From: Planomonospora sp. ID82291
GTDB taxonomy: Bacteria; Actinomycetota; Actinomycetes; Streptosporangiales; Streptosporangiaceae
Assembly (NCBI RefSeq): GCF_015711645.1
Contig: NZ_JABTEX010000001.1
Coordinates: forward strand, 1,798,001 to 1,862,000
Reading direction: 5' to 3'
DNA length: 64,000 nt
Positions 33,618 through 42,282 of this stretch are shown one piece after another. Under the pieces are notes generated by a model. It saw only the letters and a program-made list of their open reading frames with translations. It searched no databases and had not been told where the DNA came from. Both the position numbers and the translations under genes were made by a program. How positions within the stretch are numbered: the stretch's first letter is position 1; the number at the start of each line of letters is the position of its first letter.

Positions 33618-34679
33618 ATGTGGCCTCCATCATCCCCTCAGGACCCGCACGGCCAGCAGCCCTCTGCCGGGCACGGGCAACCCCCTCCCGCGGACCCCTG
33701 GCAGCAGCCCCGGCACGGCGGCCCCCAGGAGCCGCAGCCGCCGTACGGCCAGGGCGCGCAGCCGCCGTACGGCCAGGGCCAGCAGCCGCCGTACGCTCCC
33801 CAGGGCCAGCAGCCCCCCTACGGCCAGGCCCAGCAGCCGCCGTACGGCCAGGGCGCGCAGCCGCCGTACGGCCAGGGCCAGCAGCCGCCGTACGCTCCCC
33901 AGGGCCAGCAGCCCCCCTACGGCCAGGCCCCGCAGCCCCCCTACGGCCAGCCTCCCTACGGCGGGCAGCAGGCTCCCGGCGGCTGGTCCCAGCCGCCGGC
34001 GGGACCGCCCGGACGCAAGTCCCTCTGGCCCTGGACCCTGGGCGGGGCCGTCGTGGTCCTCGTCGCCCTGGCGGTGGTGTTCGCCCTGCTCCCCGACGAC
34101 CCGGCCTCCACCCGCACCGCCTCGGGCCCGACGCCCCGCGCCTCCTCGTCCGCGCCGGCCACACCGCAGGCGGACCCGACCGAGGAGCCCTCGCAGGCCC
34201 CCGCCTCGGACGAACCGACCGTTCCGGCCGCCGACGGCCGGCTCGTCAAGGCCGCCGACGGCAAGAGTTCGATCACCGTCCCGAGTGACTGGAAGAAGCT
34301 GGCCCTTCTGGACAGCGCCGGGATCCAGCAGGGCAACACGGTCAAAGAGCAGTACCTGATGGTGATCAGCGAGAACAAGTCCGGCTTCGACTTCGATCTG
34401 AGCGGTTACGCCGAGGCCATCACCGGCAAGATGCAGGAGAGCCTGACCGACCCCGTCCTCGGCGAGCAGCGGTCGCTCTTCGTCAACGGCGCCCCGGCCC
34501 GCCAGTACGAGCTGCGGGGCACGACCCAGGGCCTCGACCTCGTCTACTGGGTGACGTTCGTGGAGGGCGAGCAGAGCTTCCACCAGGTCGTCGCCTGGAC
34601 CCTGGCGAACCGGGGCGACGCCCACGGCCCGCTGCTCCGTCAGGTCTCGGAGACCTTCAAGGAACTCGGCGGCGCATAG
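33618..34679 (+). CDS. Pro/Gln-rich repeat protein with one membrane helix and extracellular domain
   Basis: This 353-aa protein has a disordered cytoplasmic N-terminus with many QPPYGQ repeats. One 99-bp (33-residue) block occurs twice, at 33735 and 33834. A single membrane helix (about residues 135-160) and a Ser/Thr/Pro linker follow. The outer domain (about 205-353) is of the kind found in actinobacterial envelope proteins of unknown function. ATG 33618 is the only credible start; AAGGGA lies 12 bases before it. Its role in the envelope is inferred from topology. Confidence 0.68.
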   Translation: MWPPSSPQDPHGQQPSAGHGQPPPADPWQQPRHGGPQEPQPPYGQGAQPPYGQGQQPPYAPQGQQPPYGQAQQPPYGQGAQPPYGQGQQPPYAPQGQQPPYGQAPQPPYGQPPYGGQQAPGGWSQPPAGPPGRKSLWPWTLGGAVVVLVALAVVFALLPDDPASTRTASGPTPRASSSAPATPQADPTEEPSQAPASDEPTVPAADGRLVKAADGKSSITVPSDWKKLALLDSAGIQQGNTVKEQYLMVISENKSGFDFDLSGYAEAITGKMQESLTDPVLGEQRSLFVNGAPARQYELRGTTQGLDLVYWVTFVEGEQSFHQVVAWTLANRGDAHGPLLRQVSETFKELGGA

Positions 34680-34689
34680 CCGGACAGTC

Positions 34690-34718
34690 TTGACGATCTT
34701 TAAATGCTTAACTAAATT
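34690..34718 (+). promoter_or_regulatory. Promoter of the marR gene with operator inside
   Basis: TTGACG (34690-34695) and TAAATT (34713-34718) are separated by exactly 17 bases, a strong housekeeping promoter. TGCTTAACT (34705-34713) overlaps the -10 element. The same nine bases occur in reverse before the SDR gene. Transcription should start near 34725, only about four bases before the ATG, so the message may be leaderless. Confidence 0.72.
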
Positions 34719-34728
34719 CAGGCGAGAC

Positions 34729-35136
34729 ATGGAGAACGGCTACTCCCTGCTGGACAGCACGATGTACGCGTTGATCGTGCGACTCGGCTCCCACAAGCGC
34801 CAGATCGCCGCAGGCCTGGAGAGACTGGGCCTGCGGCTGGGCCAGGAGGTCTACCTGGCCCAGCTCTGGCGCCGGGACGGGCTGTGCCAGGGCGAGCTGG
34901 CCGAGCGCACGAAGGTGACCGCGGCCAACATCACGCAGGTGCTGCGCGGCCTGGAGAAGCAGGGCCTGGTGGTGCGGCGCCGTGACGACGCGGACGCCCG
35001 GGTCCAGCGGGTCTGGCTGACCGACGCCGGGCGCGCGCTGGAGCGGCCGGTGACGGAGGTCTGGCACGACGCGGAGACCGCCTGGCTGGCGAGCCTGACC
35101 CCGACCCAGCGCAAGGCCGTCGCCCGGCTGCTCTGA
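34729..35136 (+). CDS. MarR-family regulator
   Basis: The 135-aa winged-helix protein has the MarR core (LAERTKVTAANITQVLRGLE then RRDDADARVQRVWLTDAG). It lacks a good ribosome site, as expected for a leaderless message. It is followed by an SDR gene preceded by the same operator motif, so it probably represses itself and the SDR gene and is released by a ligand. Confidence 0.88.
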   Translation: MENGYSLLDSTMYALIVRLGSHKRQIAAGLERLGLRLGQEVYLAQLWRRDGLCQGELAERTKVTAANITQVLRGLEKQGLVVRRRDDADARVQRVWLTDAGRALERPVTEVWHDAETAWLASLTPTQRKAVARLL

Positions 35137-35167
35137 CCCCTGCCCCTCCATGCCGGAGCACGCCCAT

Positions 35168-35182
35168 TAAGTTAAGCACTTA
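35168..35182 (+). promoter_or_regulatory. MarR operator before the SDR gene
   Basis: TAAGT (35168-35172) and ACTTA (35178-35182) form an inverted repeat around TAAGC. AGTTAAGCA (35170-35178) is the exact reverse complement of the motif in the marR promoter. It ends 10 bases before the SDR start and overlaps its ribosome site AAGGAG. Confidence 0.65.
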
Positions 35183-35192
35183 AGGAGTTTCG

Positions 35193-35942
35193 ATGGATCT
35201 GGGACTGAAGGACCGCACCGTCGTCGTGACCGGGGCCTCCGGCGGCATCGGGCGGGAGATCGCCCGCGGCTACGCGGCCGAAGGAGCCCGCGTGGTCCTC
35301 ACCTACCGGAACGCCCCCGAGGAGGCCGAGGTCCTCGCCCGGGAGCTCGGCGGACTCGCGCTGCCGTACGACCTCGGCGACCCCGGCTCGGCGGAGGCGC
35401 TGGTCGCCGAGGTGCGGGAGCGGACGGGCGGGATCGACGTGCTGGTCAACAACGCCGTGCGCTGGGGCGACCGCCCGCCGGGGCCGGACGGCTCCTTCGA
35501 GGACGTGCCCGACGCCGAGTGGACGGAGGTGCTCAGGCACAACGTCGAGGGAGCCCTGCGGCTCAGCCGCCTGGTCGCCCCCGGCATGCGGGAACGCGGC
35601 TTCGGCCGGTTCGTCCACGTCTCCTCGGGCGCCGTCGCCGAGGGCATGATCGGCGGCGAGTACTACGCGGCGGCCAAGGCCGCGCTGCACGGTTTCAGCC
35701 GTTCGGCCGCCTTCAGCCTCGGCCGTGACGGCGACATCCTGTCCAACGTCGTCATGCCGGGCTTCACCCGCACCGCCCGCAACGAGGCGATGGCCGAGGC
35801 CGTGGGCCACCATTACAGCACCCGTGCTCCGATCGGCCGCCTGCTGGACGCCGCCGAGGTCGCCAACGCCGTCGTCTACCTGGGCTCGGCCGCCAACACC
35901 GGCATCACCGGCCAGGTCATCGCGGTGACCGGCGGCGTGTGA
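35193..35942 (+). CDS. Short-chain dehydrogenase/reductase (FabG-like)
   Basis: The 249-aa protein has the Rossmann signature TGASGGIGREIA (residues 13-24), the NNA motif (VNNAVRWGD, about 88), the catalytic Ser (HVSSGAV, about 143) and YxxxK (Tyr-Ala-Ala-Ala-Lys, about 156-160). It is an NAD(P)H-dependent ketoreductase of unknown substrate, probably controlled by the MarR regulator 56 bases upstream. Its stop codon lies in the first of four tandem repeats. Confidence 0.9.
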   Translation: MDLGLKDRTVVVTGASGGIGREIARGYAAEGARVVLTYRNAPEEAEVLARELGGLALPYDLGDPGSAEALVAEVRERTGGIDVLVNNAVRWGDRPPGPDGSFEDVPDAEWTEVLRHNVEGALRLSRLVAPGMRERGFGRFVHVSSGAVAEGMIGGEYYAAAKAALHGFSRSAAFSLGRDGDILSNVVMPGFTRTARNEAMAEAVGHHYSTRAPIGRLLDAAEVANAVVYLGSAANTGITGQVIAVTGGV

Positions 35943-36040
35943 CCCGCACACCACCGAACGACGTGTGACCCGCACACCACCGAACGACGTGTGACCCGCA
36001 CACCACCAAACGGCGTGTGACCCGCACACCACCGGACGCC
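35937..36040. repeat. Four 26-bp tandem repeats over the SDR stop codon
   Basis: The unit starts GTGTGACCCGCACACCACCG and occurs at 35937, 35963, 35989 and 36015. The first copy contains the SDR stop codon. Each unit holds the small inverted repeat GTGTG-ACCCG-CACAC, so the array can fold into four hairpins and may serve as terminator. Confidence 0.9.
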
Positions 36041-36095
36041 CGCCGAGCCGCGAAAACGCTTTGCCTGGCCCGTGGAACGCTGCGAGGATGCGCGC

Positions 36096-36533
36096 GTGAT
36101 CCGCTACACCGACGCCGTCGGCGCCGTCCGCGCCGAGCAGTTGCAGGGCTTCTTCGTCGGCTGGCCCCGGGCCGCCTCCCCCGAGCAGCATCTGGCGGTC
36201 CTCCGCGGCAGCCACCGCGCCGTCGTCGCGATCGACGACGGCACGGACCGAGTCGTCGGATTCGTCAACATGATCAGCGACGGGGTCCTGACCGCCTACA
36301 TCCCCTGGCTGGAGGTCCTGCCCGCGTACCAGGGCCGGGGGATCGGCACGGAGCTGATGCGGCGGATCCTCGCGGCGGCCGACCACCTCTACTCGGTCGA
36401 CCTGCTCTGCGAGGCCTCGCTCCAGCCGTACTACGAGCGGTTCGGCATGCTCCCGGTCCCGGGGATGAGCCGCCTGCGCCGCTCCGCCCTGGACGGCCCG
36501 CCCGCCTCCGATGGCGGCTCCGCCCTCGGCTGA
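36096..36533 (+). CDS. GNAT-family N-acetyltransferase
   Basis: This 145-aa protein has the acetyl-CoA-binding loop of the GNAT fold (VLPAYQGRGIGTELMRRIL, about residues 72-90) and the end motif YYERFGML. GTG 36096 is preceded by GAGGA at eight bases; an upstream in-frame GTG (36072) lacks a site. The substrate is unknown. Confidence 0.85.
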   Translation: MIRYTDAVGAVRAEQLQGFFVGWPRAASPEQHLAVLRGSHRAVVAIDDGTDRVVGFVNMISDGVLTAYIPWLEVLPAYQGRGIGTELMRRILAAADHLYSVDLLCEASLQPYYERFGMLPVPGMSRLRRSALDGPPASDGGSALG

Positions 36534-36580
36534 CCGGTCTCCATTCGACCGGCCTCTTACGGAGCACGGCGTACGGAGCG

Positions 36581-37435
36581 TCATACGTCCGCCGATGCGA
36601 ACTGCCCCCCGCCGACGACGCGGAGCAGGTCGAGCCGGTCGGCGTCGGCGCTCCCCGGCGGCGGGGTGAAGACGACCAGACGCTGGTCCTCCTCCGGAGC
36701 GAGCAGGACTTCGCAGTCCAGTTCGACCGGCCCGACCAGCGGGTGGAGGAGCCGCACGCGGCTGCGGCGGCGGACGGCGACCTCGTGCAACCCCCAGAGC
36801 GCGCGGAACTCCTCGCTGGCCTCACCGAGCCGCCGGACCAGGCGGGCCGCCACGGGGTCGCCCGGCCTGCGGGCGACGGCTGCGCGCAGGTCCGCGACGT
36901 GCATCCGGCCGTAGTGCTCGTGCTCGTCCGCCGGGTACGGCGTGCGCGCCCCGGGATCGGTGAACCAGCGCCAGACCAGGTTGCGGCCGTGCTCCGAGAC
37001 CGTGCACACCCCGCCGAGCAGGGCCCGGGCCATCGCGTTCTGGGCGAGCACGTCTCCCAGGTCACCGACCACCTGCGCCGGGGTGTCGGTGAGCCGGTCG
37101 AGCAGGCGGAGGAGCCCCGGCCGGACGTGCTCACCCGCATGGCGGCCGGCCGGCGGGCGGTGCCCCGCCAGCAGGTAGAGATGATCCCCCTCGTCGGCGT
37201 CCAGCCGGAGCGCGCGGGCGAGCGCGGCCAGCGTCTGCACCGACGGCTGCGGGCTGCGGCTCTGCTCCATGCGGACGTAGTAGTCGACCGACATCCCGGC
37301 CAGCTGCGCCACCTCCTCGCGCCGCAGGCCGGGCGTGCGGCGCCTGGGGCCACGGGGCAGTCCGGCCTCCTCCGGCCGCAGCCTCTCGCGCGAGCGACGC
37401 AGGAACCCGGCGAGTTCCCGGCGGTTCATGGACAT
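36581..37435 (-). CDS. MmyB-like helix-turn-helix regulator
   Basis: The 284-aa protein has an N-terminal XRE-type helix-turn-helix (PGLRREEVAQLAGMSVDYYV, about residues 34-53). A PAS-like MmyB ligand-binding domain follows (about 105-270, LAQNAMARALLGG, NLVWRWFTDP). Such proteins usually control a divergent oxidoreductase or hydrolase gene. Here the divergent neighbour is an alpha/beta hydrolase. The start at 37435 or 37429 cannot be settled. Confidence 0.88.
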   Translation of the reverse strand: MSMNRRELAGFLRRSRERLRPEEAGLPRGPRRRTPGLRREEVAQLAGMSVDYYVRMEQSRSPQPSVQTLAALARALRLDADEGDHLYLLAGHRPPAGRHAGEHVRPGLLRLLDRLTDTPAQVVGDLGDVLAQNAMARALLGGVCTVSEHGRNLVWRWFTDPGARTPYPADEHEHYGRMHVADLRAAVARRPGDPVAARLVRRLGEASEEFRALWGLHEVAVRRRSRVRLLHPLVGPVELDCEVLLAPEEDQRLVVFTPPPGSADADRLDLLRVVGGGQFASADV

Positions 37436-37740
37436 GCAGCGATCATCCCAAATCGGACAGGCCTCAGCCAGGGACCGCCGATCCCCCGGAAAGACGGTCC
37501 TCTTCTCAACCCGCTCCGGCCGCGGCAGTGTCTGCGGCGTCCCCGGTGTTCCGGGTGCGGAGCCGCCTCTCGGCCGACCCTCGTCCGGGTCCTCGTCCGG
37601 GTCCCGTCCGGGTCCTCGACCGGTCCCGGCCGGGCCCCGGCCTGACCTCGGCCGGGCCCGGCCTGACCTCGGCCGGGCCCGCCGGTCCTCGGCCGCCTCC
37701 GCATCGGAACCCCCGAACCGCGCACAAGGAGTCGATCAGC
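37436..37740. other. Divergent intergenic region between MmyB-like regulator and hydrolase
   Basis: The 305-bp gap carries no gene I can support. Its middle (about 37580-37690) is made of short imperfect repeats (CTCGTCCGGGTC and CCGGCCTGACCTCGGCCGGG units). The regulator's operator is expected close to 37436-37470, but no clear palindrome is visible. Confidence 0.5.
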
Positions 37741-38568
37741 ATGCCCGTCGTCACCGTCGGAAACGCCCAGGTCCACTACACCCGTACCGGCACCGGCCCG
37801 ATCCTCGTCCTGGTGCACGGCACCGGGTCCGCAGGTGCCGAGCTGACGTGGGGCGGGATCGCCCACCGGTTCGCCGACCGGCACACGGTGATCACGCCCG
37901 ACCTGTCCGGAACCGACCGCACCTCCGACGACGGGGCGCCGCTCACCGTCGAGGGCCTGGCCGAGCAGGTCGCGGCCGTCATCGAGGACGCCGCGCACGC
38001 CCCGGACACCGCGCACGCCACGGGCACCGGAGCGGGCCCGGCGGCCGACGTCCTCGGCTTCTCGATGGGCGCGCCGGTGGCCGCCGCACTCGCCGCCTCC
38101 CGCCCCGACCTGGTGCGCCGGTTGATCCTGGTCGCCGGCTGGATCCGTACGGACGCCGACGAGTACCTGCGGAACCTGTTCACCCTGTGGCGGCGGCTGG
38201 GGGCCGTGGACGCCGAGGCGTTCGGCCGGAGCGTCACGATGACGGGCTTCAGCCGGGACTTCCTCAACGCACTCGGCAGGGACGAGGTCGAGAAGCTGGT
38301 GCCCAACCTGCCGCCGACACCCGGAACCCTGCGCCACGTCGACCTGGACGCACGCGTGGACATCCGCCGCCTGCTGCCCCTGGTCCAGGCGGAGACCCTG
38401 GTCGTGGGCTGCTCCCAGGACGCCACCGTCCCGGTGGGCAACAGCCGGGACCTGCACGCGGCGATCCCGGGCAGCGCCTACGCCGAGATCGACGCGGGGC
38501 ACGTCGTCTTCTTCGAGAAGCCGGACGAGTTCGTCGGACTCGTCCGGGACTTCGTCTCCGCGCCATGA
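37741..38568 (+). CDS. Alpha/beta hydrolase
   Basis: A 275-aa protein has the oxyanion segment LVHGTGSAG (about residue 22), the nucleophile elbow GFSMGAP (Ser about 105), the acid in DATVPVG, and His in AGHVVFFE. It is a single-domain hydrolase with no signal peptide. It is divergent from the MmyB-like regulator, which probably controls it. The stop codon lies at the start of a long tandem repeat. Confidence 0.88.
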   Translation: MPVVTVGNAQVHYTRTGTGPILVLVHGTGSAGAELTWGGIAHRFADRHTVITPDLSGTDRTSDDGAPLTVEGLAEQVAAVIEDAAHAPDTAHATGTGAGPAADVLGFSMGAPVAAALAASRPDLVRRLILVAGWIRTDADEYLRNLFTLWRRLGAVDAEAFGRSVTMTGFSRDFLNALGRDEVEKLVPNLPPTPGTLRHVDLDARVDIRRLLPLVQAETLVVGCSQDATVPVGNSRDLHAAIPGSAYAEIDAGHVVFFEKPDEFVGLVRDFVSAP

Positions 38569-38870
38569 CTCCGGCCCGGCCCCGCGACCTCCGTCCCCGC
38601 CCCGTGACCCCGACCCGGCCCCGTGACCTCCGTCCCCGCCCCGTGACCCCGACCCGGCCCCGTGACCTCCGTCCCCGCCCCGTGACCCCGACCCGGCCCC
38701 GTGACCTCCGTCCCCGCCCCGTGACCCCGACCCGGCCCCGTGACCTCCGTCCCCGCCCCGTGACCCCGACCCGGCCCCGTGACCTCCGTCCCCGCCCCGT
38801 GACCCCGACCCGGCCCCGTGACCTCCGTCCCCGCCCCGTGACCCCGTCCCGGCCGCCCCGCCCGCCGGAT
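38565..38870. repeat. 39-bp minisatellite starting at the hydrolase stop codon
   Basis: A 39-bp unit (GTGACCCCGACCCGGCCCCG and following) starts at 38604, 38643, 38682, 38721, 38760 and 38799. A partial unit follows at 38838, and a diverged first copy at 38565 includes the TGA. Six consecutive copies are nearly identical. Because 39 is a multiple of three, one frame is open throughout, but there is no sign that it is translated. Confidence 0.95.
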
Positions 38871-38887
38871 GTCCCTAGACTCCCGCC

Positions 38888-39226
38888 ATGGACTTGCGGC
38901 AGCTCACGGACGAGGTCGAGGCGGTCTCCGATGCCTACGCGCTCAGACACGGCATCACCCGGGACGCCACCTGGTTCCTGCTGAAGCTCCAGGAGGAGGT
39001 GGGCGAGCTGACGCAGGTCTTCCTCATGCGCGCCGGCCAGGCCCGGGACAAGGGGTACTCCCGGGAGGAACTGGAGTCCGGCTTCCGCTCCGAGCTCGCC
39101 GACGTCCTCGCCCACGTCCTGCTGCTGGCCCGGCACCACGGCGTCGAGCTGGAGGCCGAGGTCGCCCGCAAGTGGCTGTCCCGGCTCCCGGGCCGTCACT
39201 CCCCGCAGGACGGGAGCGGGGAGTGA
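38888..39226 (+). CDS. MazG-like nucleotide pyrophosphohydrolase
   Basis: A 112-aa all-alpha protein has the MazG metal motifs EEVGE (residues about 36-40, in LKLQEEVGELTQVF) and ExxD (ELADVLAHVLLLA). It probably hydrolyses non-canonical or excess NTPs to NMP and pyrophosphate. It begins just after the minisatellite. Confidence 0.8.
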   Translation: MDLRQLTDEVEAVSDAYALRHGITRDATWFLLKLQEEVGELTQVFLMRAGQARDKGYSREELESGFRSELADVLAHVLLLARHHGVELEAEVARKWLSRLPGRHSPQDGSGE

Positions 39227-39357
39227 CGGCTGGCCGTACGGCGTTCACGCTCCGAGCCGGCGTCCGCCACCCGCTTTCCGGCGAGGCCACCCGGCCGCCT
39301 CTCGGTGATCACTGAACCGGGAGGGCGCCGCCTCCCGGAGCGCGCCGGGCGCGATGG

Positions 39358-39918
39358 TCAGGCGACGGCGGCGCGGGTCACGTCGTACGGGTCCCAGTCG
39401 AGGTCCCAGAAGGCGTCGAGGCCGTTGTCCTGGATGAAGCGGCGCTCGCTGGAGTGGATGGGGTAGCAACCGGTGATGCTGACGGGCAGGTCGTCACCGA
39501 CGTCGATGCTGGCGAAGTCCTCCCGGTCGAGCCCGGGGGGAGTGAAGAGCAGGAAGGCGTCCATGTCGCTCTCCCGGGAGACGCGCTCCCCGAAACCGAG
39601 GGTGTCGCCGTAGGCGAAGTGGCAGTCGCCGCCGCGAAGCCGCTCGGCGAGGTAGGCGACCGCCCAGGCCCAGGCCTCGTCGGTGGAGCGCACGCTGATG
39701 CACAGCTCCGGTGTGCTGCGGGTCCAGGAGGGGTGGCCGGACAGCGACAACCCGTAGGTCAGGCCGGTGACGAACCCGGGTTCCGGAAGATCGCGGTAGA
39801 CGATCGCGGTGACGTCGCGCATTCCCGGCGTGGTCGAACGGAACGGGGTGAACTTCGGTTCCCGTCCTCCGGAGAGGCGGTCCAGATGCGCCAGGTAGCG
39901 CTCGACACGGGTCTGCAT
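39358..39918 (-). CDS. Suppressor-of-fused-like domain protein
   Basis: The 186-aa protein resembles bacterial SUFU-domain proteins, with IVYRDLPEPGFVTGLTYGLS early and FLLFTPPGLDREDF later. These act as immunity or accessory proteins in some polymorphic toxin systems, but many are of unknown role. ATG 39918 and an in-frame GTG (39942) are both possible starts. No toxin gene is seen near it. Confidence 0.6.
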   Translation of the reverse strand: MQTRVERYLAHLDRLSGGREPKFTPFRSTTPGMRDVTAIVYRDLPEPGFVTGLTYGLSLSGHPSWTRSTPELCISVRSTDEAWAWAVAYLAERLRGGDCHFAYGDTLGFGERVSRESDMDAFLLFTPPGLDREDFASIDVGDDLPVSITGCYPIHSSERRFIQDNGLDAFWDLDWDPYDVTRAAVA

Positions 39919-40049
39919 ATGCTGATTCTGCCGCGAGATCACCGTTCCGAATGATTCCGCACCCCTGTCGGGAACAGGTCCGGGAAAGGGGGGACGGAGC
40001 GGGGAGGCGCCGCCGGGACCGGCCCGGTACGGCGTGGGCCCTTGCCGGA

Positions 40050-40395
40050 TCACCGGTGCTCCTCCGGCCCGCGGTGAGGTCGTACGGCCGGCGACAGCGC
40101 GCCTTCATCGGAACCGGGAGTTCCGATCGGTTCAACCTGGACCAACGGGCGCGGCCGTCGCTCGTACCGGTCGGCATCCTCCTTGAGCCATGGCAGGCGT
40201 GCTGCCTCGACCAGCGGATCCCGGAACTCGGGCGGCTGCGGGTGAGCACCGCCGAGATCTCCGAAGAATCACCGTCTCCCAGCCGTCGTCCAGGCACTCC
40301 ATGACCTCGGCGGCCCTGGCAGCGACCTCCTCGGTGCGGGTGCCGGCGAGATAGAGGCGGGCGGCCTTGTGAAGCGGGGAGTCCTGGGGAGTCAC
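40050..40395 (-). pseudogene. Frameshifted small gene of unknown function
   Basis: From GTG 40395 a coding-like frame reads VTPQDSPLHKAARLYLAGTR and on to LDDGWETVI. It then loses sense, while the next frame continues GDLGGAHPQPPEFRDPLVEA and runs to a stop at 40050. Both halves have G/C-rich third positions. A single-base shift near 40272 joins them into a protein of about 114 residues. It could be true decay, a sequencing error, or less likely programmed frameshifting. Confidence 0.5.
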
Positions 40396-40537
40396 GGCCT
40401 GATTGTGGCAGCTCTCGAACCCGAAGCCACGGGTTGAAAGAGGAGGGCTTCCTATGCGGTGCCTGGTGCCGTGACCTGAAGTTTCGCACCGCATCGGACA
40501 TGGCGGGCCGGGATCGTTCCGCGCATGTTCCAGATCT

Positions 40538-41122
40538 TCATGAGCCGAGGGCGTCAGCGGCCATGAGGTAGATATGGTCGGTGGATCCGATCAGAGCCGG
40601 ACCGGTGAACCGGGCCGCAGACAGGCGGACGCCTGTGGCGCGTTCGGCAAGGGCCAGAGCGCTGGAGACGGGATCGTCGGAGAACCCGAGCTGGTCGCCG
40701 TCGATGTCCATGCCGAGGTCTTCGACATCCGCCTGGAGCCGGTCGGGATCGAAGCCCTTCCGCAGAGAATAGGCGTACAGGCTGAACGTGGTGATCCGGC
40801 GGCCATCGACGCAGTAGGTGAAGCCGTCGTTGTTGATGTTCACGTACACCGCTGCCGCGGTGGTGCCCGCTGACAGCAGATGGGCCTTGTCGTAGACGGT
40901 TCTCGGCGAGCCGTATTCGATCAGGACGGTTCCACCGCCGGCCGCGTAGGCCGCGACGCCCTGTCCCGACTCGCCCAGAGAGCCCGGGGTGACGTGGATC
41001 CGCCGCAGGGCTTCCCGAGGGGACAGGTCCCGCACGAAGCCGGCGCAGAGCCAGGTCTCATCGGCGCCGTCGGTGAACTCCGCGCAGAGCCACTCATAGG
41101 TCGCAGCCGTGGCGCTGCCCAT
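40538..41122 (-). CDS. DUF6461-like protein
   Basis: The 194-aa protein begins with a WLCAEFTDGADETWLCAGF segment and has later a VYVNINNDGFTYCVDGRRIT strand region. This matches the actinobacterial DUF6461 group. These are cytoplasmic proteins of unknown function, often found near toxin-immunity genes. No motif suggests an enzyme. Confidence 0.6.
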   Translation of the reverse strand: MGSATAATYEWLCAEFTDGADETWLCAGFVRDLSPREALRRIHVTPGSLGESGQGVAAYAAGGGTVLIEYGSPRTVYDKAHLLSAGTTAAAVYVNINNDGFTYCVDGRRITTFSLYAYSLRKGFDPDRLQADVEDLGMDIDGDQLGFSDDPVSSALALAERATGVRLSAARFTGPALIGSTDHIYLMAADALGS

Positions 41123-41348
41123 TCGCCTGCCTTCCTGGAAGCCGTATCGCGGTGATCATGGCAGAGAGGGCCGACAACTTCACTCGTTGTCTGTGCACTG
41201 TCAGATTGGGGACCATCTACTGATCTTGCCGTGCTGAGCCGGGAAAACGGGGTGCAGGCCAGAGCGGGTCGAACGATCGTGAGTATCCGTGACGGACCTC
41301 GGCCGACCGTCCGTTCTGACACGGATCCGCCACGTGGATCATGCTGTT

Positions 41349-41532
41349 TCAGCGAAGAGGGAGCGCGCGGACGCGGATACCTCCGGTGGCGAAAGCCACG
41401 ATTGCGCCTGTCTGCAGATGCTGTTCGAGAACCTCGAGATTAGCCACGATGGTGTTGACCAGGTCGGGTGGACGAAGCTCCACCAGCTCTCGTACGAGGA
41501 TTACGGAGGATTCGGTCGCGCGGGCGTGGGCC
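41349..41532 (-). pseudogene. C-terminal part of a DUF5615 PIN-like protein
   Basis: The minus strand encodes a clean tail, AHARATESSVILVRELVELR followed by DLVNTIVANLEVLEQHLQTG and ending IRVRALPLR. This is the usual end of DUF5615 PIN-like (toxin-type) nucleases. The expected upstream DFGTLL motif and the N-terminal half are missing: the sequence switches to an unrelated reading on the plus strand at about 41532. Confidence 0.6.
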
Positions 41533-41533
41533 G

Positions 41534-42190
41534 GCCCTCTGCGTCAAGCTCACCAGCCCGCTGATCGAGGTCCTCGCCGAGGGCATCAAGACCGTGGCGT
41601 CCATGCACGACTTCACCTGCGACCTGACGCACGCGGGCTCACCCTCGGCCACCGTCGTCATGCTGCGCCACAACGCCGACACCCTGGACTGGCTGATCCT
41701 CGCCGACTCCGCCCTCGTCCTGGACACGGCCGACACGACAGAACCCATGGTCATCTGCGACGACCGGGAAGCCCTCGTCGGCGCGGCCCACCGCACGACC
41801 ATGGACGCCCTGCCCTCCGGCAGCCCCGAACACGTCGCCGCCCACCGGGCGTACGTGGAGACCCTGCGCGGCCACCGCAACCGCGACGGCGGCTTCTGGG
41901 TCGCCTCCGCCGACCCCCTCGCCGCCGACCAGGCCCTCACCGGCACCGTCCCCGCCCACCAGGTCCGCGCCGCCGCCCTGCTCAGCGACGGCGCCTCCCG
42001 CCTGGTCGACCGCTTCGCCCTGACCACCTGGCGGCAGACCCTCGACCTCCTCGACCAGCACGGCCCCGCCGAACTGATCCGCCGGGTCCGCGAAGCCGAG
42101 CACTCCGACTCGCACGGCGAACGCTGGCCACGCGGCAAGGCCCTCGACGACGCCACAGCCGCCTACTGCCTCCTGCCTGCGACCTCCTGA
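41534..42190 (+). pseudogene. 5'-truncated protein phosphatase 2C-like gene
   Basis: The plus strand encodes about 218 residues with SDGASRLVDRF near the end and ILADSALVLDTAD in the middle. This resembles the C-terminal part of actinobacterial PP2C-like proteins. The N-terminal metal-binding DG motifs are absent because the gene is cut at the junction with the DUF5615 remnant. An ATG at 41468 lies in the remnant and probably gives no real start. Confidence 0.55.
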
Positions 42191-42282
42191 TCCACGCTCC
42201 CGCTTCACGTCCTGCCTCGAACCCGAGAGACGGGCGTCTTGGCGTACCGCCACGTCGTTCAGGAGGTCCCCGACCACCGAGG

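Noticed and set aside
35937-36040. CRISPR array or phage repeat
   Set aside because: Units are contiguous without spacers.
38604-38860. Long open frame through the 39-bp minisatellite, readable as PVTPTRPRDLRPR repeats
   Set aside because: The frame starts far upstream on top of other genes, and lacks its own start and ribosome site. It stays open only because the period is a multiple of three.
41468-41533. ATG 41468 as the true start of the PP2C-like gene
   Set aside because: The first 22 codons lie over the reverse-strand DUF5615 tail, and the protein lacks the N-terminal PP2C metal motifs; truncation explains it better.
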